A stretch of 64,000 nucleotides of DNA from Cyathus striatus. Lineage: Eukaryota; Basidiomycota; Agaricomycetes; Agaricales; Nidulariaceae. Positions 11,881-23,029 of this stretch are shown one piece after another. Each line of letters begins with the position of its first letter. Within the stretch, counting starts at the first letter, position 1. The stretch lies in NCBI GenBank assembly GCA_025738555.1, contig JAOVFP010000003.1, forward strand, positions 6,138,001 to 6,202,000. The letters are read 5' to 3'. A model generated the notes under the pieces. That model saw nothing but the letters and a program-made list of their open reading frames with translations. It ran no database searches and was not told where the DNA came from. A program made the position numbers and the translations under genes.

Positions 11881-13864
11881 TTATTCCTCCTCCTTGTTAC
11901 TCCCAGATTCATTAGTCTCTGCTGGAGTACCCTCCTCTGCCACCTGTGTGGTTGTCATCAATCTGTTCAATATGCCCATTAACTCTGTGTGCATGCTGAC
12001 ATTCCTCCCCAAGGCCTCCATCAGCATGTCCAATAAGGGGCTCCCAGAGTTGAGCTGCATTGCCAACTTGTTGCACTCATTCTCCACTAAAAACAACTGG
12101 TCCCTCAGAATCTTGACCTCGGCATCAAACATCTTGAGCTTGGTCCACCTTTTATTCGCTTGTTTCTCCATGATCTCTAACTCCAACTTCACCACTGCCA
12201 GTTGCATCTGCAACTCCTCCACCAGTTTCTCCTGGCCCACACTACCAGTCTTCATCTTCTCCAGACCTTTTCTCTGCTCCTCTGCATTCCTCGGAACTAC
12301 AGTTCTCCACATTATCCCTTTGTTGTTGCATCTTCCCTTCTTTGTCCGACATGCGTCACATGCCTTGTGGTTCATTTTCTTTCCCCTAGGAGCAAGTCAG
12401 GACAACTTCAATAAGAAAATGGACAACTTACTCAAGATCCAACAAGCACTCCCTGCCAAACTTATTGCATACATTGCAGGGGACCTTGGGTAACATGTAG
12501 GCCTCCTTTTGTTAGATATTCTGGGTTGCACAGCTTCCTTGACAGCTGTCACTTGTCACCTGTCATACTTGACAGATCTGTGATTGACAGATACTTGATT
12601 GACAGATACTTGATTGATGGATTTGTGATTGACAGATTGACAGCTGTCAGTTACCTTAGTTACAGGACTTTGGTTAGGACTTTGGTAGACTTACTCAGTA
12701 TATAAACACTCTGTAACTTGGTAGTTGTTAACAAGTTTCCTCCCCATCTTGTGTCTGTGTCAGTGTTTGTGTCTGAGTTCTTGCACCTTTACCACCCTCT
12801 CTTTGCTCCATTATCTCACCCTATTCTCTCACTCACTCCTCTTTATTCTTTGTTACTTCTGACACCTTTTTCTTCTTCTCCACAGCTGTCTTGGTCTTCT
12901 CCACCCCCTTACCCTTCTTCTCCACTGATGCTCTCGCTTCCTCCACCTCAATGTCAGACTTGTCCCCAGTCTGGCTCTTTGTTCCAGTACAACTCTTGCT
13001 TCCAGACTGGCTAGCCATGCTGCTAGTGTTGTCTTCTATCGCCTCATCATCAACAAGAGCCTTACTCTTCGCTCCCTTGTGCTGGGAAGCCTGGGTTGTA
13101 GTCTTCTTCCTGGGCGGTTTTGGTGTCATCTCTGTCATGTCCTCCAGATTCATGTTGGTGCATTTCCTCTTGGAGCCACCCTTGTTCTCCGCTCACTGAA
13201 TGTTTTTCTCCACCTCTTCCTCCAGAGTCATGGTGTGGCCCTCAGCCTCCAATTGCTGAACAGTGCGATCACAATCAGCAAGTTGCTCTGCACTCATGTA
13301 GGTACCCACCTGTGAAGTAGTGATTACCTCTAGTTCCACTACAGGAGTTGGAGCCCCTACTCTTGTTGGCCCTACCTCAGCTACTGCTTGCTTCACCACT
13401 TCTTTCACTGGAGTTGAGTCATCTACTATCATCACCAAGCTGTCAGCCTCCCTGTGGTAATGTAAGGACCTTTCCACCCACTCTGGACTAAACAACATTA
13501 TGCTCAACCTTGCTACCATTGTTTCATACTCTGTATGCAGGGCCAGTCTAACCTCCCCCTCTGTCATTTCCTCCACTGGGTGACCGGTTAGCCTTGCCAT
13601 GGTCTGTGCAACCCTAGTCTTGACTGCAGCCTGCTCACATGTCTTTGCCTTTATTGCCCCTAACTCTCCTCCCTCGTCCACCTCCATTGTGTCCTTCTCT
13701 GTTCCAACTTGCTCAGCCTCCTTCACTGCCTCACTCTCCATTTTTTCCCTCTCGACACCCCTCAACTCCTTCTCAAGAGCTTCCAGCTCTGCTTGTTTGT
13801 GAAGCATTAACCTAAGTATCTCCTCATGAGTAGGGTCTTCATTTGATTGCAAAGTGGAAGACAT
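11881..13864 (-). pseudogene. Antisense accessory gene of Ty3-1: coiled-coil protein with Zn2Cys6-like motif
   Basis: This gene reads opposite to pol and lies between the chromodomain and the 3' LTR. It starts at ATG 13864, about 180 bp from the LTR. The first 223 residues (to 13193) begin with a charged coiled coil (HKQAELEALEKELRGVERE) and include HYHREADSLVMIVDDS. A single TGA (13193-13195) interrupts a frame that continues to about 12833 as a Lys/Glu-rich tail. A copia-type LTR (12510-12733) then splits the gene. Beyond it comes PCNVCNKFGREC, an intron (12431-12386) and ACDACRTKKGRC, giving C-x2-C-x6-C-x13-C-x2-C-x6-C, the spacing of a fungal Zn2Cys6 cluster, then a second coiled coil and an acidic end at 11881. 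A DNA-binding dimer is inferred. A second copy sits at 15160-15643 in the same place relative to its LTR, so the gene belongs to the element. Confidence 0.7.
12510..12733 (+). mobile_element. Small copia-type solo LTR inside the antisense gene
   Basis: It begins TGTTAGATATTC and ends GTTGTTAACA, the TGTTA..TAACA ends usual for fungal copia LTRs, and has a TATA-like CAGTATATAAACAC at about 12695. Inside are repeats of TTGATTGACAGATACTTGA type and inverted TTGACAGCTGTCA motifs. No matching 5 bp duplication was found, so the exact borders are provisional. It separates the coiled-coil and zinc-cluster parts of the antisense gene. Confidence 0.5.
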
Positions 13865-14044
13865 TGTTTAAAGTGGTCACATGTTAAGGAGTTGTTGTAA
13901 CGGGGTAAAGAATGGGTTTGATTCTCTCCTCCACAGCTAACCTTTTATATATCCGGACCTGATGTCAAATCACTGATCAATTTCAAAAGCCTATTGTTTG
14001 ATCATGTACTTAGGCCTTGAGGCTCAGCCTTAAGGGGGGAATAT

Positions 14045-14705
14045 TGTCATATCCTGTATCACCTACCTCTGGACTCCTATGCCTTACTCCACCTTTTCCT
14101 CTGTTACTCTGGACCTTGCTTACGCCCTTAATATTACTTATTGATTACTGTACATAGATTACTCTTGTTTCCTTTCTTCCATTCTACTGAGTTATCCCCT
14201 CAGTATTGTAGTATACATCTCATAGTGAGTCACTTATTATTCTTAAGTGCATCACTATCTGTTTTACTTTACACCACCATATGCACTCACTTCTCTGATA
14301 TGTTTTATTATGTTTAATTAGTTTTAATCTTCATTCTACGTGCACCTACCCTGACTGTACTTCTCTGCTGGCCTTGGCCAGCAGCCTTTACTTACTCTGA
14401 GTCTCCAGTATTTAAGTAGTACTTGATTTGTACTTAGACTTTAGTTTCATATTGAACTACATCCTCACCCCCTTGTCTGACTTGAGTTACATCTCTTATC
14501 TTCTGTCTCTTGTCTTCTCTGAAGGGCTTGCCCTTACTCCAAAATCTAGGACCAGGAATCCCAAGGGTGCAGCACATAAGCTGAAGCCAAAGTCCTACCC
14601 CCTGAGTTCTCATTCTCCACTTTCATACTATACTCACCCTTTGCTTCTCTGCAGTCACCCTCTCATACTCTGCCACCAAGTCAGGCCAGGGGCATGGTCG
14701 TGACA
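14045..14705 (+). mobile_element. 3' LTR of Ty3-1 with polypurine tract
   Basis: A 661 bp LTR from TGTCATATCCTG to GTCGTGACA. It is preceded by the polypurine tract AAGGGGGGA (about 14031-14041), as expected at the 3' LTR. The family has four more near full-length copies here (15811-16485, 20476-21129, 49285-49947 on the minus strand, 54471-55134) and a diverged one at about 52600-53154. Shared landmarks are GGACTCCTA, CTCACTTCTC, TGGCCAAGGCCAGC-like, ACATAAGCTGAAGCC and TCAGGCCAGGGGCA. CpG sites are mostly lost in this copy. Confidence 0.9.
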
Positions 14706-15159
14706 GTAAGCTAATATGCCCTTGAAATGCTTAATGATCACTCATGATCACCTATACATTCCTTAGTACTAATAATAAGCTAATATACCCTTGAAATCCC
14801 CAATGATCACTTATAATCACCTATACATTCACTAGTACTAATAATAAGCTAATATGCTCTTGAAATCCCTAATGGTCACCTATGATCACCTACACATTCA
14901 CTAGTACTAATAATAAGCTCATATGCCCTTGAAATGCTTAATGATCACTTATGATCACCTTTACATTCATTAGTACCAATAATATGCTAATACACTCTTG
15001 AAACACTATATGATCACTTAAGATCACATATACATCCACTAGTACCTCAGAGATTCATTAGTAAACATATAGTAGTATGTGATCAAAATATTTGTCCAGG
15101 TTATTTGATCATGGTAATCAAAAATCCTGGGCATTCTGTGATCACAATTGGCTGACACT
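14706..15159. repeat. GATCA minisatellite (about 70 bp x 5) with foldback terminus GGCTGACACT
   Basis: Five direct units of about 70 bp run from 14706 to about 15057, each with AAGCTAATATGCCCTTGAAA, ATGATCACCTATGATCACC and TACATTCATTAGTACTAAT. The end, 15100-15159, carries imperfect GATCA/CCTGG hairpin remnants and the terminal GGCTGACACT, also found at 28679 (inverted) and 58023-58032. The left side ends exactly at the Ty3-1 LTR, so only one end of the element remains. Its terminus interrupts the second copy of the antisense gene. Confidence 0.8.
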
Positions 15160-15643
15160 AGTGCTCCACCACCTTCTCCACTGGGATTGACTTGTCCACT
15201 ATTATCACCAAGCTGTTGGCCTCCCTGTGGTAATGTAAGGACTCTTGCACTGACTCTGGACTAAATGACAAGATTCCCAACCTTGCCATTGTTGCCTTGT
15301 ACTCCACATGTGAGGCTGGACCAAACTTCCTTTCAGTCATTTCCTCCATGGGACGACCAGTTAACCTTGCCATTGCCTGTGCCACCTTAGCCTTAGCTGC
15401 ATCTTTTTCACATGACCTTGCCCTTATTGCTTCCAATCTTCCTCCTTTGTCCACCTCCATTGCATCCTCCTTCTCCACCCCCACCTGCTCAGTCTCCCTT
15501 GCCATCTCAATCTCAGTTGACTCTGCCACTACCCCAATGCCTAACTCCACCTTATAAGCCTTCACCTGTGCCTCCAACTCCTCAAGCCTCTTGAGTTTCT
15601 CCATGTCAATGGCCTTGGGCTTTGATTGAGAGTTAGAAGATAT
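15160..15643 (-). pseudogene. Second copy of the Ty3 antisense accessory gene (5' fragment)
   Basis: Homologous to the first ~165 residues of the antisense gene at 11881-13864: it shares MEVDKGG, CEKDAAKAKVAQAMARLTG, HYHREANSLVIIVD and SIPVEKVV. The start codon aligned with ATG of copy 1 has become ATA (15641-15643), so translation could only begin at a later ATG (15604). It is cut at 15160 by the GGCTGACACT element. It lies 168 bp before an LTR of the same family, the same distance and orientation as copy 1. A region of acidic and coiled-coil sequence is conserved; the zinc-cluster part is lost. Confidence 0.75.
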
Positions 15644-15810
15644 TGTTTAAGCAGTCATGTGATATCAAGGTGGTGTAGTAAGGTAAATACAGATTTGATT
15701 TTTTCCTCCACAGCTGACCTATATATATCCAGACCTGATATCAAAACACCAATCAAATTTTCAAAAGCCTATTGTCTTGATCACATGCTCAGGCCTTAAG
15801 GGGGGAATGC

Positions 15811-16485
15811 TATCATATCCCATATTACCTACCTCCAGACTCCTAGTCCCTTACTCCACCTTTCCATCTGTTTACTTCACACTTTGATTACACTCTTAAT
15901 ATTACATATTGATTACTGTACATAGTTTACTCACATTTCCTTTTCTTCCATTCTACTGAGTTATCCCCTCAGTAATTGTAGTATATGCTCATAGTGAGTC
16001 ACTTATCATTCTTAAGTGTGCCACTATCAGTTTCACATTACACCACCATATGCACTCACTTCTCCAATGCATTTTATTATATTTAATTAGTATTAGTCTA
16101 CATTCTTAGGGACTGGTACCTGGCCATATTTCTCCACTGGCCAAGGCCAGCACCCTTTATTTACTCTGAGTCTCTAGTATTTAAGTAGCACTCAATTTGT
16201 ACTTAGTCCCCAGTTTTCATATTGAACTATGTCCTCACCCCCTTGTCTGACTTGAGTTATGCCTCTTGTCTTTTGTCTTCTCTCATCTCTCATCTTCTCC
16301 AAAGAGCTTGCCCTTATTCTGAAATCCAGGACTGGTAATCCCAGGGGTGCAGCACATAAGCTGAAGCCAAAGTCCTACCTCCTGAGTTATTGTTCTCCAT
16401 CTTCATCTCATACTCACCCTTCATTACTCTGCAGTCACCCCTTTGTTCTCCACTGCCAAGTCAGGCTAGGGGCACAGTCATAACA
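15811..16485 (+). mobile_element. 3' LTR of a second Ty3 copy (Ty3-2)
   Basis: From TATCATATCC (family TGTCATATCC) to CACAGTCATAACA, 675 bp, with polypurine tract AAGGGGGGAA just before it (15797-15807). Together with the antisense fragment it is all that is left of Ty3-2. Its right end abuts KDZ element K1 directly, so the retroelement probably inserted into, or recombined with, K1. Confidence 0.87.
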
Positions 16486-16489
16486 TACT

Positions 16490-18680
16490 TCAAATATGCA
16501 TTTCTCTATTGCTCAGGCACTCATATTTAGTTGCATTGTATTACTTACTAATGGCCTATGCTATAGGAACTGAACAAGAGTTTCCTATATTAAATTTTAG
16601 CTAATTTAGTCAGTTTATTGAAGCAAACTTTGAATCAAAGATTAGCCTATCAACAGTTATATTTTTGCTGTTTTCTCTAACAAGTAGTGTTGAGCTGTTA
16701 AATTTATATGCAAGACAACAGTATTGTGAAGGAAATGACAGAAGAACAACAATACTAACTGCTTGGATTAATGCACTGTCAATGGCTGCCACATCTTCTC
16801 TTGGTAATAAAACAAAATATTTATTTCAAGAAAATATAATTCCAGATTACTATGATAATGATGATGACATTAACTATAATATTTCTGCAAAACTGGATGC
16901 ATTTTCCAAATTTCTTAAATTGCATCCATATAATGAGACAGGGCACTATATTGGAGAGCTAGGACCTGTTTTGGAAACTAAATTAACTCCAGTACAAATG
17001 ATATATCCATCATTTATGCATTGCAATGGTGCATCATGTGATGGATCTGTATTAACACAAAATTCAAAATATTGAGATATACCAAAATTTACATTAATTG
17101 AGGTACAAAAATGTATCATGAATCATATATACTAACAGGATCTTGCTCTAAGTGTAAATCAATATACTATGCTGATCATAAATGTATATCTGTTACTGAT
17201 CAGAGACCACAAAAAGAATATTTAAATAAAGCACATTATTTTAAAATAGATACTCATCTTTGGGTGGATTGAGTATTCTCTAAAGCAATAGTGCATGGTA
17301 TATACAGTTTTCATGCATCAGCTGCAGCATATGCTGAATATTGGAGTAATAGCTTTGAAAATAACATTGAAATTAGTCACAAGCAAATTTGGCATGCCTT
17401 TATAGATGAGTCTATTCAGACTGTAAACTTAATTACTGGTAGACAACTTACTATTAATGATCATCTACCAATCAATAAAATTACACATTATGCATTTGAG
17501 CATCTTGGGGCAAATGGAATTGTTAAACCTCCATCAGAGCACAGCTGCTTAGAATGTACTCAAAAGTACAAGTCTACAGCTGATAACATGACTAACTACA
17601 GAAGTAATATTACAACAGAAGATATTGCTCCTGTAAAGATGGTTGTAGTAGATGGTGTTGTAATGGGCCCAACTGTATGTGTATTTATTTATTATAAACT
17701 TAGACTTAATGATTTAGCACTGTGCAATGGAGGGTTGTCATGCTGAAGTTAACAATTATCATGGTGGTGTATTCTGCAGACATCATAACATACAATATGG
17801 ACCCAAATGCCATGTTAAGAGTTGTGATGCACAAAAAGTTGCAAGTACAGAAGCATGTGAGACTCATAAAGAAATGTGGAATAAGCATAAGTCAAATTAC
17901 AGTTTAGCAAGTCTTTCTGAACTAAAAAGAGCACTGCAACACAGAAATAAAAACCTGGCATGGCTACCTAATGTTAATCAACCATAGCGCAGCCATATGA
18001 TGAAGAACAGAATGATGATAATTCTGATACCTGCAAGTCTTATTTTTCCCCAAATCACTATTATTGTGTTGAAACTATGTGTGCTCCATGTGGAGTTGTT
18101 ATTGCTTTGAAAAGTTTGTAAAATCTGAGTCAATAGCTAATATTATGGAGTTATTAAATATGATTTACACAATATCTGGCTCACATCCAGCATATATATG
18201 TATTGACAAAGCCTGTCTGGTTCTACATTCAGTTCTGAAAAATATTCTTTATTGCCCTTGGCTACTGAATAGTCAATTTGTTGTTGATGGATATCACTAT
18301 ACAAATCATAATGCAGATGATGACCTTTGTTGTACATTTTGCAATTCTGCACCAAGTAATGGTTCTGCTCCTAATCTTGTAATAGTTGAACATGATTGGA
18401 ATGGTCAACCATATTACAAGAGAGCTTTTAATACACAGGTAAGATATAAGTATTAAAATCTTAATAACTATTAATTTATTATCAGGCATGTGAGCAACTC
18501 AATTCTTGGCTGAGTGGGTTTGAGTCTATTCTCAAATAAATGACAGTATCAAACTTTAATTGATTTCTACATGCAATGTTGGTTTATTACACACAACATG
18601 TTTTGGATAGACAACAGCAAAGAATAATAAAGACAAGGCTCAGTGATGATCTACCTGAGGATATGGATGTGGACATATAA
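16490..18680 (+). pseudogene. KDZ transposase K1 (CxC5-CxC6-KDZ), broken
   Basis: KDZ-family transposase remnant. In order: AIGTEQEFPIL-like N-terminal segment, VELLNLYARQQYCEGN, a CxC5-like cysteine cluster around 17020-17170, the conserved block FHASAAAYAEYWSNSF, HSCLECTQ, VKMVVVDGVVMGP, then a CxC6-like cluster (CHAEVNNYHGGVFC..H, CHVKSC, CETH) around 17740-17880. The RNase H-like core follows with YYCVETMCAPC, AYICIDKACLVL (Asp), FVVDGYHYTNH (Asp) and, after an intron ending at about 18484, ACEQLNSWL (Glu). Several stops and frameshifts break it, including a small deletion near 18100. It ends at TAA 18678-18680. The 5' end and its accessory gene are lost at the Ty3-2 LTR. The transposase would mobilise elements with the ends described at 19182 and 21741. 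Confidence 0.85.
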
Positions 18681-18764
18681 TAGATAAATTTACAATATTC
18701 TTTAACTTTCATATGTAATTCTAAGTTCTAAATTTTTAAAATACATTTTTTTTGTAGGAAATAA

Positions 18765-19182
18765 TATATATTTCATGTATATTTCATGTATATTTCACAT
18801 GGATTTCACATGAATTTCACATGAATATCATGTAACCATTGCACTGTACATGCATATGAATTTGACTTGTATTTCATATGAAATTCACATGAATTTCATG
18901 TAACTATTGCACTGTACATGCATATGAATTTGACTTGTATTTCATGTAACTATTACACTGTACATGCATATGAATTTCATACATAAATTTTACCTAGTTT
19001 TCACCTAAACTTCACTTGAATTTCACCAAATTTTTGTGATTTTGGAACATCCTAGATGAAGGTGAAATTCATGTGGACCTCACATGTTTTCACATGAATT
19101 TCATGTGAAAATGTTACTTCAATGTGAATTTCACCCCTTCACATAAAGTTTAGATAAAAGAGTGGAGGAGGAATAAGTACTG
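18765..19182. repeat. Right end of K1: subterminal ACATGAATTTCATGT repeats and terminus AGTACTG
   Basis: Many near-copies of TTCACATGAATTTCATGTGA and TTTCATGTATA occur in 18765-19140, downstream of the K1 stop codon. The probable right terminus is AGTACTG at 19176-19182, the reverse complement of the CAGTACT that starts other KDZ elements here; the next bases inward (CTCCTCC on the reverse strand) are a diverged form of the C run. The following 22 bp separate it from the K2 end at 19205. Confidence 0.6.
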
Positions 19183-19204
19183 CAATTTACCTGTAGCTAA
19201 GCTG

Positions 19205-19400
19205 CAGTACTTTGCACTCCCCCCCTTCCTTCACCATAAATTTCACCAATTTAGGGTATATTTCTCATGAAATTCACATGAATTTTGCCTTCACATACAA
19301 TATTCCAAAACCATCAAATTTAAGTGAAAATTAGGTGAAACTCACATGAATTTCACATGAATTTCATGTGAATATTAAATGAATTATAGGCTATTTAGTA
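19205..19400. repeat. Left terminus of KDZ element K2 with subterminal repeats
   Basis: CAGTACTTTGCACTCCCC starts at 19205, followed by C run and repeats of TTCACATGAATTTCATGTGAA up to about 19380. Same terminus type as elements A1, A2 and B. It lies downstream of the minus-strand K2 transposase, so this is the 3' side of that element. The other end of K2 was not found, so the 8 bp duplication cannot be checked. Confidence 0.7.
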
Positions 19401-20475
19401 CTGATAAAGATAAGTACAATTAACATATAGTTTTACATGAGTACATTTGTATTATAGAAGTTTACCTTATGATACTTAGAATAAAATAAAGTTTACTTAA
19501 AATGTGATAAATTATAGTGAAACCAAACTAATCATTTGATGCTCTACACAAAATAGTCTACAATTTACAATTTACAACCTACATATACTCTTCCTTCTCA
19601 TTTTCAAATAAATCCCTACTCAACCTTACCATTCTTTTTTGCTGCTTGTTCAATACATGCTGTGTGTAATAAAACAACATAGCATGCAAAAACTAGTTAA
19701 AGTTTGATACAGTCATTCTTTTCAGTATTGATTCAAATCCACCAAGCCAAGCATTGAGTTGTTCACAAGCCTTTAATATTGAATACAACTTAAAGTACTT
19801 AAGCTCACCTGTGTATTAAAAGCTCTTTTGAAATATGGATTTCCATTACAATCATGATCAATTACTACAAGATTAGGAGCAGAACCATCATTAGGTGCAG
19901 AATTGCAGTATGTGCAGCAAAGATTATCATCTGCTTTATGGTTTGTATAGTGATAACTGTCAACAACAAATTGACTTGTATCAAGCCAAATATGATGAAT
20001 GGCATTGTTTACAACAAAATAAAGAACAAGACATGCTTTATCAATGCATATATATGCTGGTTGTAATTCAGGACCAGGAAAAACCATATTCAAAAATTCC
20101 AAAATCTGTCTTGAGGATTCAGACTTGACAAATTTTGTCCATGCAATTACAACATCACATAGAGCACAAATTGTCTCTACACAGTAATAACAGTTTGGAG
20201 AAAAGCATGTTTTATGAGTATTAAAATCATTATTATTCTGTTCTTCATTATGTGGTTGATTGATACAATTTATTCTAGGTAGCCAAGACAAATTCTCATT
20301 GTAATGTTGTAATGCTCATCTTAGTCCAGAAAGACTTGCTGAGCTGTAATTTGAATAGTGTTTATTCCATATTTCTTGATGAGTTTCACATGCTTCAGTA
20401 CCATGAACCTTCTGTCTGGTACAACCTTTCACATGACACTTTACTCCATATTGAATATTATGATATCCACAGAAT

Positions 20476-21129
20476 TTTTACATCCATGTCCAGAATCCAC
20501 TATTCCGCACTTCTGTGTTGGCCACATTTCTGATCAATCATCGGAAATGTCATCATAATTTATCACTTACTTACTCGTGCTCATCCACTATGTCACTATT
20601 TCATATTACTCCTTGATTACTACTCCTATCCATTTCACTATATCACATACAGCCATTACTTCCATTCTTCAGCCACTACTCCTCTATGGTGGCTGACTCC
20701 ATATTTACCTATCCCTAGTTATACCTTTATACTTCACTCAAAGTAAACTACTCCATACTTTACTTAGTATTTAAGATTTAGTTTTTGCACAGTAACTTTA
20801 GTTTTCATATCGACTACAATTATGAATATACCACTATACTCTGTCTTCTTGTCTCTAAGGTTTTGTCCTTAGTTCTGATCTCTATTCCAACCTTTCCACA
20901 TTTCGCACTTAACCTTGCTCCTACCTCAAGCTTGTTCCTACCTTGACTTTGAAATACAAACCACTGAGAATCACAAGGGGCGCAGCACATAAGCTGAAAC
21001 CAAGGTTCCCTTCCGCACTTTTTGAGTTCTCCACTTCCGACCTCGAGCTTACATAATACTATGAGTAGCTCCCTCCATGCTAAACCCAGTGCCTCCCTAT
21101 TATCCCTCCGAGTGGTATGGTACATAACA
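20476..21129 (+). mobile_element. Solo Ty3 LTR inserted in K2, TSD AGAAT
   Basis: A 654 bp LTR from TTTTACATCC to GGTACATAACA, flanked by exact 5 bp duplications AGAAT at 20471-20475 and 21130-21134. It contains CACATAAGCTGAAACCAAGG and other landmarks of the LTR family at 14045. Excising it with one duplication restores a CxC6 cysteine in the K2 frame, which independently confirms the borders. No internal genes, so it arose by LTR-LTR recombination. Confidence 0.9.
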
Positions 21130-21958
21130 AGAATACACTACCACAGTGATTGGTCACATTAGCAGAACAGCCTTCCATTGCACAGTGAACTGGTCCTATT
21201 ACAACACCATCAATAACAACCATTTTTATTAGAGAAGCCATTTCAGATGCTGCATTATTGTTTATATTATTCATAGTATTTGCAGTTGATTTATGTGGTT
21301 GAGTACACTCTGCACAGCTGTGGTTTGAAGCCAGATTTATTCTTCCACTCTCTCCAAGATATTTATATGCTTATATAGTAACATCTTTAGTGGATAGACC
21401 ATTATGAACCACAACTTGTTTATTGGATGCTGTGCTCACATTGCGAATTGATTTTTCCATAAATACATCCCAAACTTGTTGGTGATTTAATTCATTATTA
21501 TCACTATAGCTATTTGTCCAGAATTCTGCATAAGCTGCAGTAAATGCATGAAAACTATGTGGCATTCATAACTGCTTTTGAGAATACACAATCTACCCAT
21601 AAATGTGTCCCAATTTTAACATATCATGCATTATTCAAATATTCTGTCTGGGGCTCTTGACCAATAATATTAATATGCTTATGATCTGCATAGTAAATTG
21701 TATTACAATTTGAACAATAATCAGTTAATATATATGTGTTGAGCTCTTTACACTCCCCCCTTTCACGTGAATTTCACATGAATTTCATGTGAACTTTTTG
21801 CATTATTTTTGCTGAATTTCAGTGAGAACACTGCTAATAATTTCATGTGAAGATGACATAGAAATTCACATGAATTTTTCACCTGATATTCATGTGATAC
21901 TCATGTGAAGCTTATACAAGAGTAGAGTGTAATACTGTGTGCTAAGTGTGACACCATT

Positions 21959-22537
21959 TGCTGAGTGTGATGCTGGGGTGTGACAATGTTTATCAAATGA
22001 TGAGTATGACACTATATGCAGAGTGTCTAAGCTGTACCTAGACTCTATTGTCACAGTTGTAACATGTTTCCTACAGTCATCAAACTTGTCACACATATGT
22101 GAAAGTGTGACATATTGGAAAATGTTGGAAAAAGCGTGACATGTGTGACAAGCGTGGGGAAAAGCGTGACACGTGTGACAAGCGTGAGGAAAATGTGACA
22201 TGTGCGACAAGCGTGGGAAAATGTGACATGCCGGAAAAAGTGTGGCAAATGTGATGATTATAGTATGTGACACCTTTTCAACATGTCACATTTTCCCACG
22301 CTTTTTTCCTCAACATTTTCCAACATGTCACATTTTTCCCACGCATGTCACACATGTCACGCTTTTTCCAACATTTTCTGATATGTCACACTTTCACACA
22401 TGTGTGACAAGTTTGATGACTGTAGGAAACATGTTACAACTGTGACAATAGAGTTTAGGTACAGCATAGACACTCTGCATACAGTGTCATACTCATCATT
22501 TGATAAACATTGTCACACTCCAGCATCACACTCAGCA
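21959..22537. repeat. Large TGTGACA palindrome (foldback element), arms about 285 bp
   Basis: From TGCTGAGTGTGATGCTGG (21959) to its mirror CCAGCATCACACTCAGCA (ending 22537), nearly perfect arms meet near 22248. Shared arm landmarks include GACAATGTTTATCAAATGAT, AACATGTTTCCTACAGTCAT and GTGAAAGTGTGACATA. The inner part is a run of GTGACA(T/C)GTGTGACAAGCGTG-type repeats that keeps CpG. Short reading frames on both strands are an artefact of the repeat. A related palindrome is at about 48505-49190. Confidence 0.9.
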
Positions 22538-22544
22538 GTGTAAT

Positions 22545-23029
22545 TGTTATGATTTTCTTTACTTTTTCTATTTATGTATGATTTCTTTTCTTTTCATTGA
22601 CTTATTTGGTATCACCTTTGATACCAAACACATGACTTCTTTACTTACACAATTGTTATTTCTTTCTGACTCATTCTGAGTCATATTACTTTACTTAGTC
22701 TATCATTCTTTCTTCCTACTGCGCTGCAGTAATGTGCAGTTGATACACAGCATCTTGACTTATTCGGTTACATTTCTACTTATTATTAGTCTAGACTTGT
22801 TTGTATTTAAACGGTAGTAACTTGGGCTGTAGAGCTCAAGCTTCAGCTTAAATCGAACTAGCTTTACTTTGATTCATTCACTTCACTCATACTTAAGTCT
22901 AACCAACTTAAGAGCTTGTGAATAGAGACTCGAACTTGATAAACTGATTTACTTGTTCCTTGAACTTGTAAAATCACATGACTATCGGACTTGTACAATA
23001 AACGTCCCAACCAGAACTTTATTGTAACA
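22545..23029 (+). mobile_element. Copia-type solo LTR inside A1, TSD GTAAT
   Basis: A 485 bp sequence from TGTTATGATTTTC to TTTATTGTAACA with exact 5 bp duplications GTAAT at 22540-22544 and 23030-23034. The TGTTA..TAACA ends fit a copia LTR. It retains several CpG sites (CGGTTAC, AAACGG, AATCGAAC, ACTCGAAC, TATCGGAC, AACGTCCC), suggesting a fairly recent insertion. No internal genes. Confidence 0.87.

Noticed and set aside
11881..12380. Host transcription factor gene captured by chance next to a retroelement
   Set aside because: A second copy of the same gene has the same position and orientation relative to another LTR of this family, so it belongs to the element.
12510..12733. MITE with TTGACAGCTGTCA repeats
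   Set aside because: The TGTTA..TAACA ends and internal TATA fit an LTR better; the internal inverted motifs are not at the ends.
22242..22445. Overlapping frames within the 22 kb and 48.5-49.2 kb palindromes
   Set aside because: Product of TGTGACA repeats; identical peptides appear on both strands because the DNA is palindromic.
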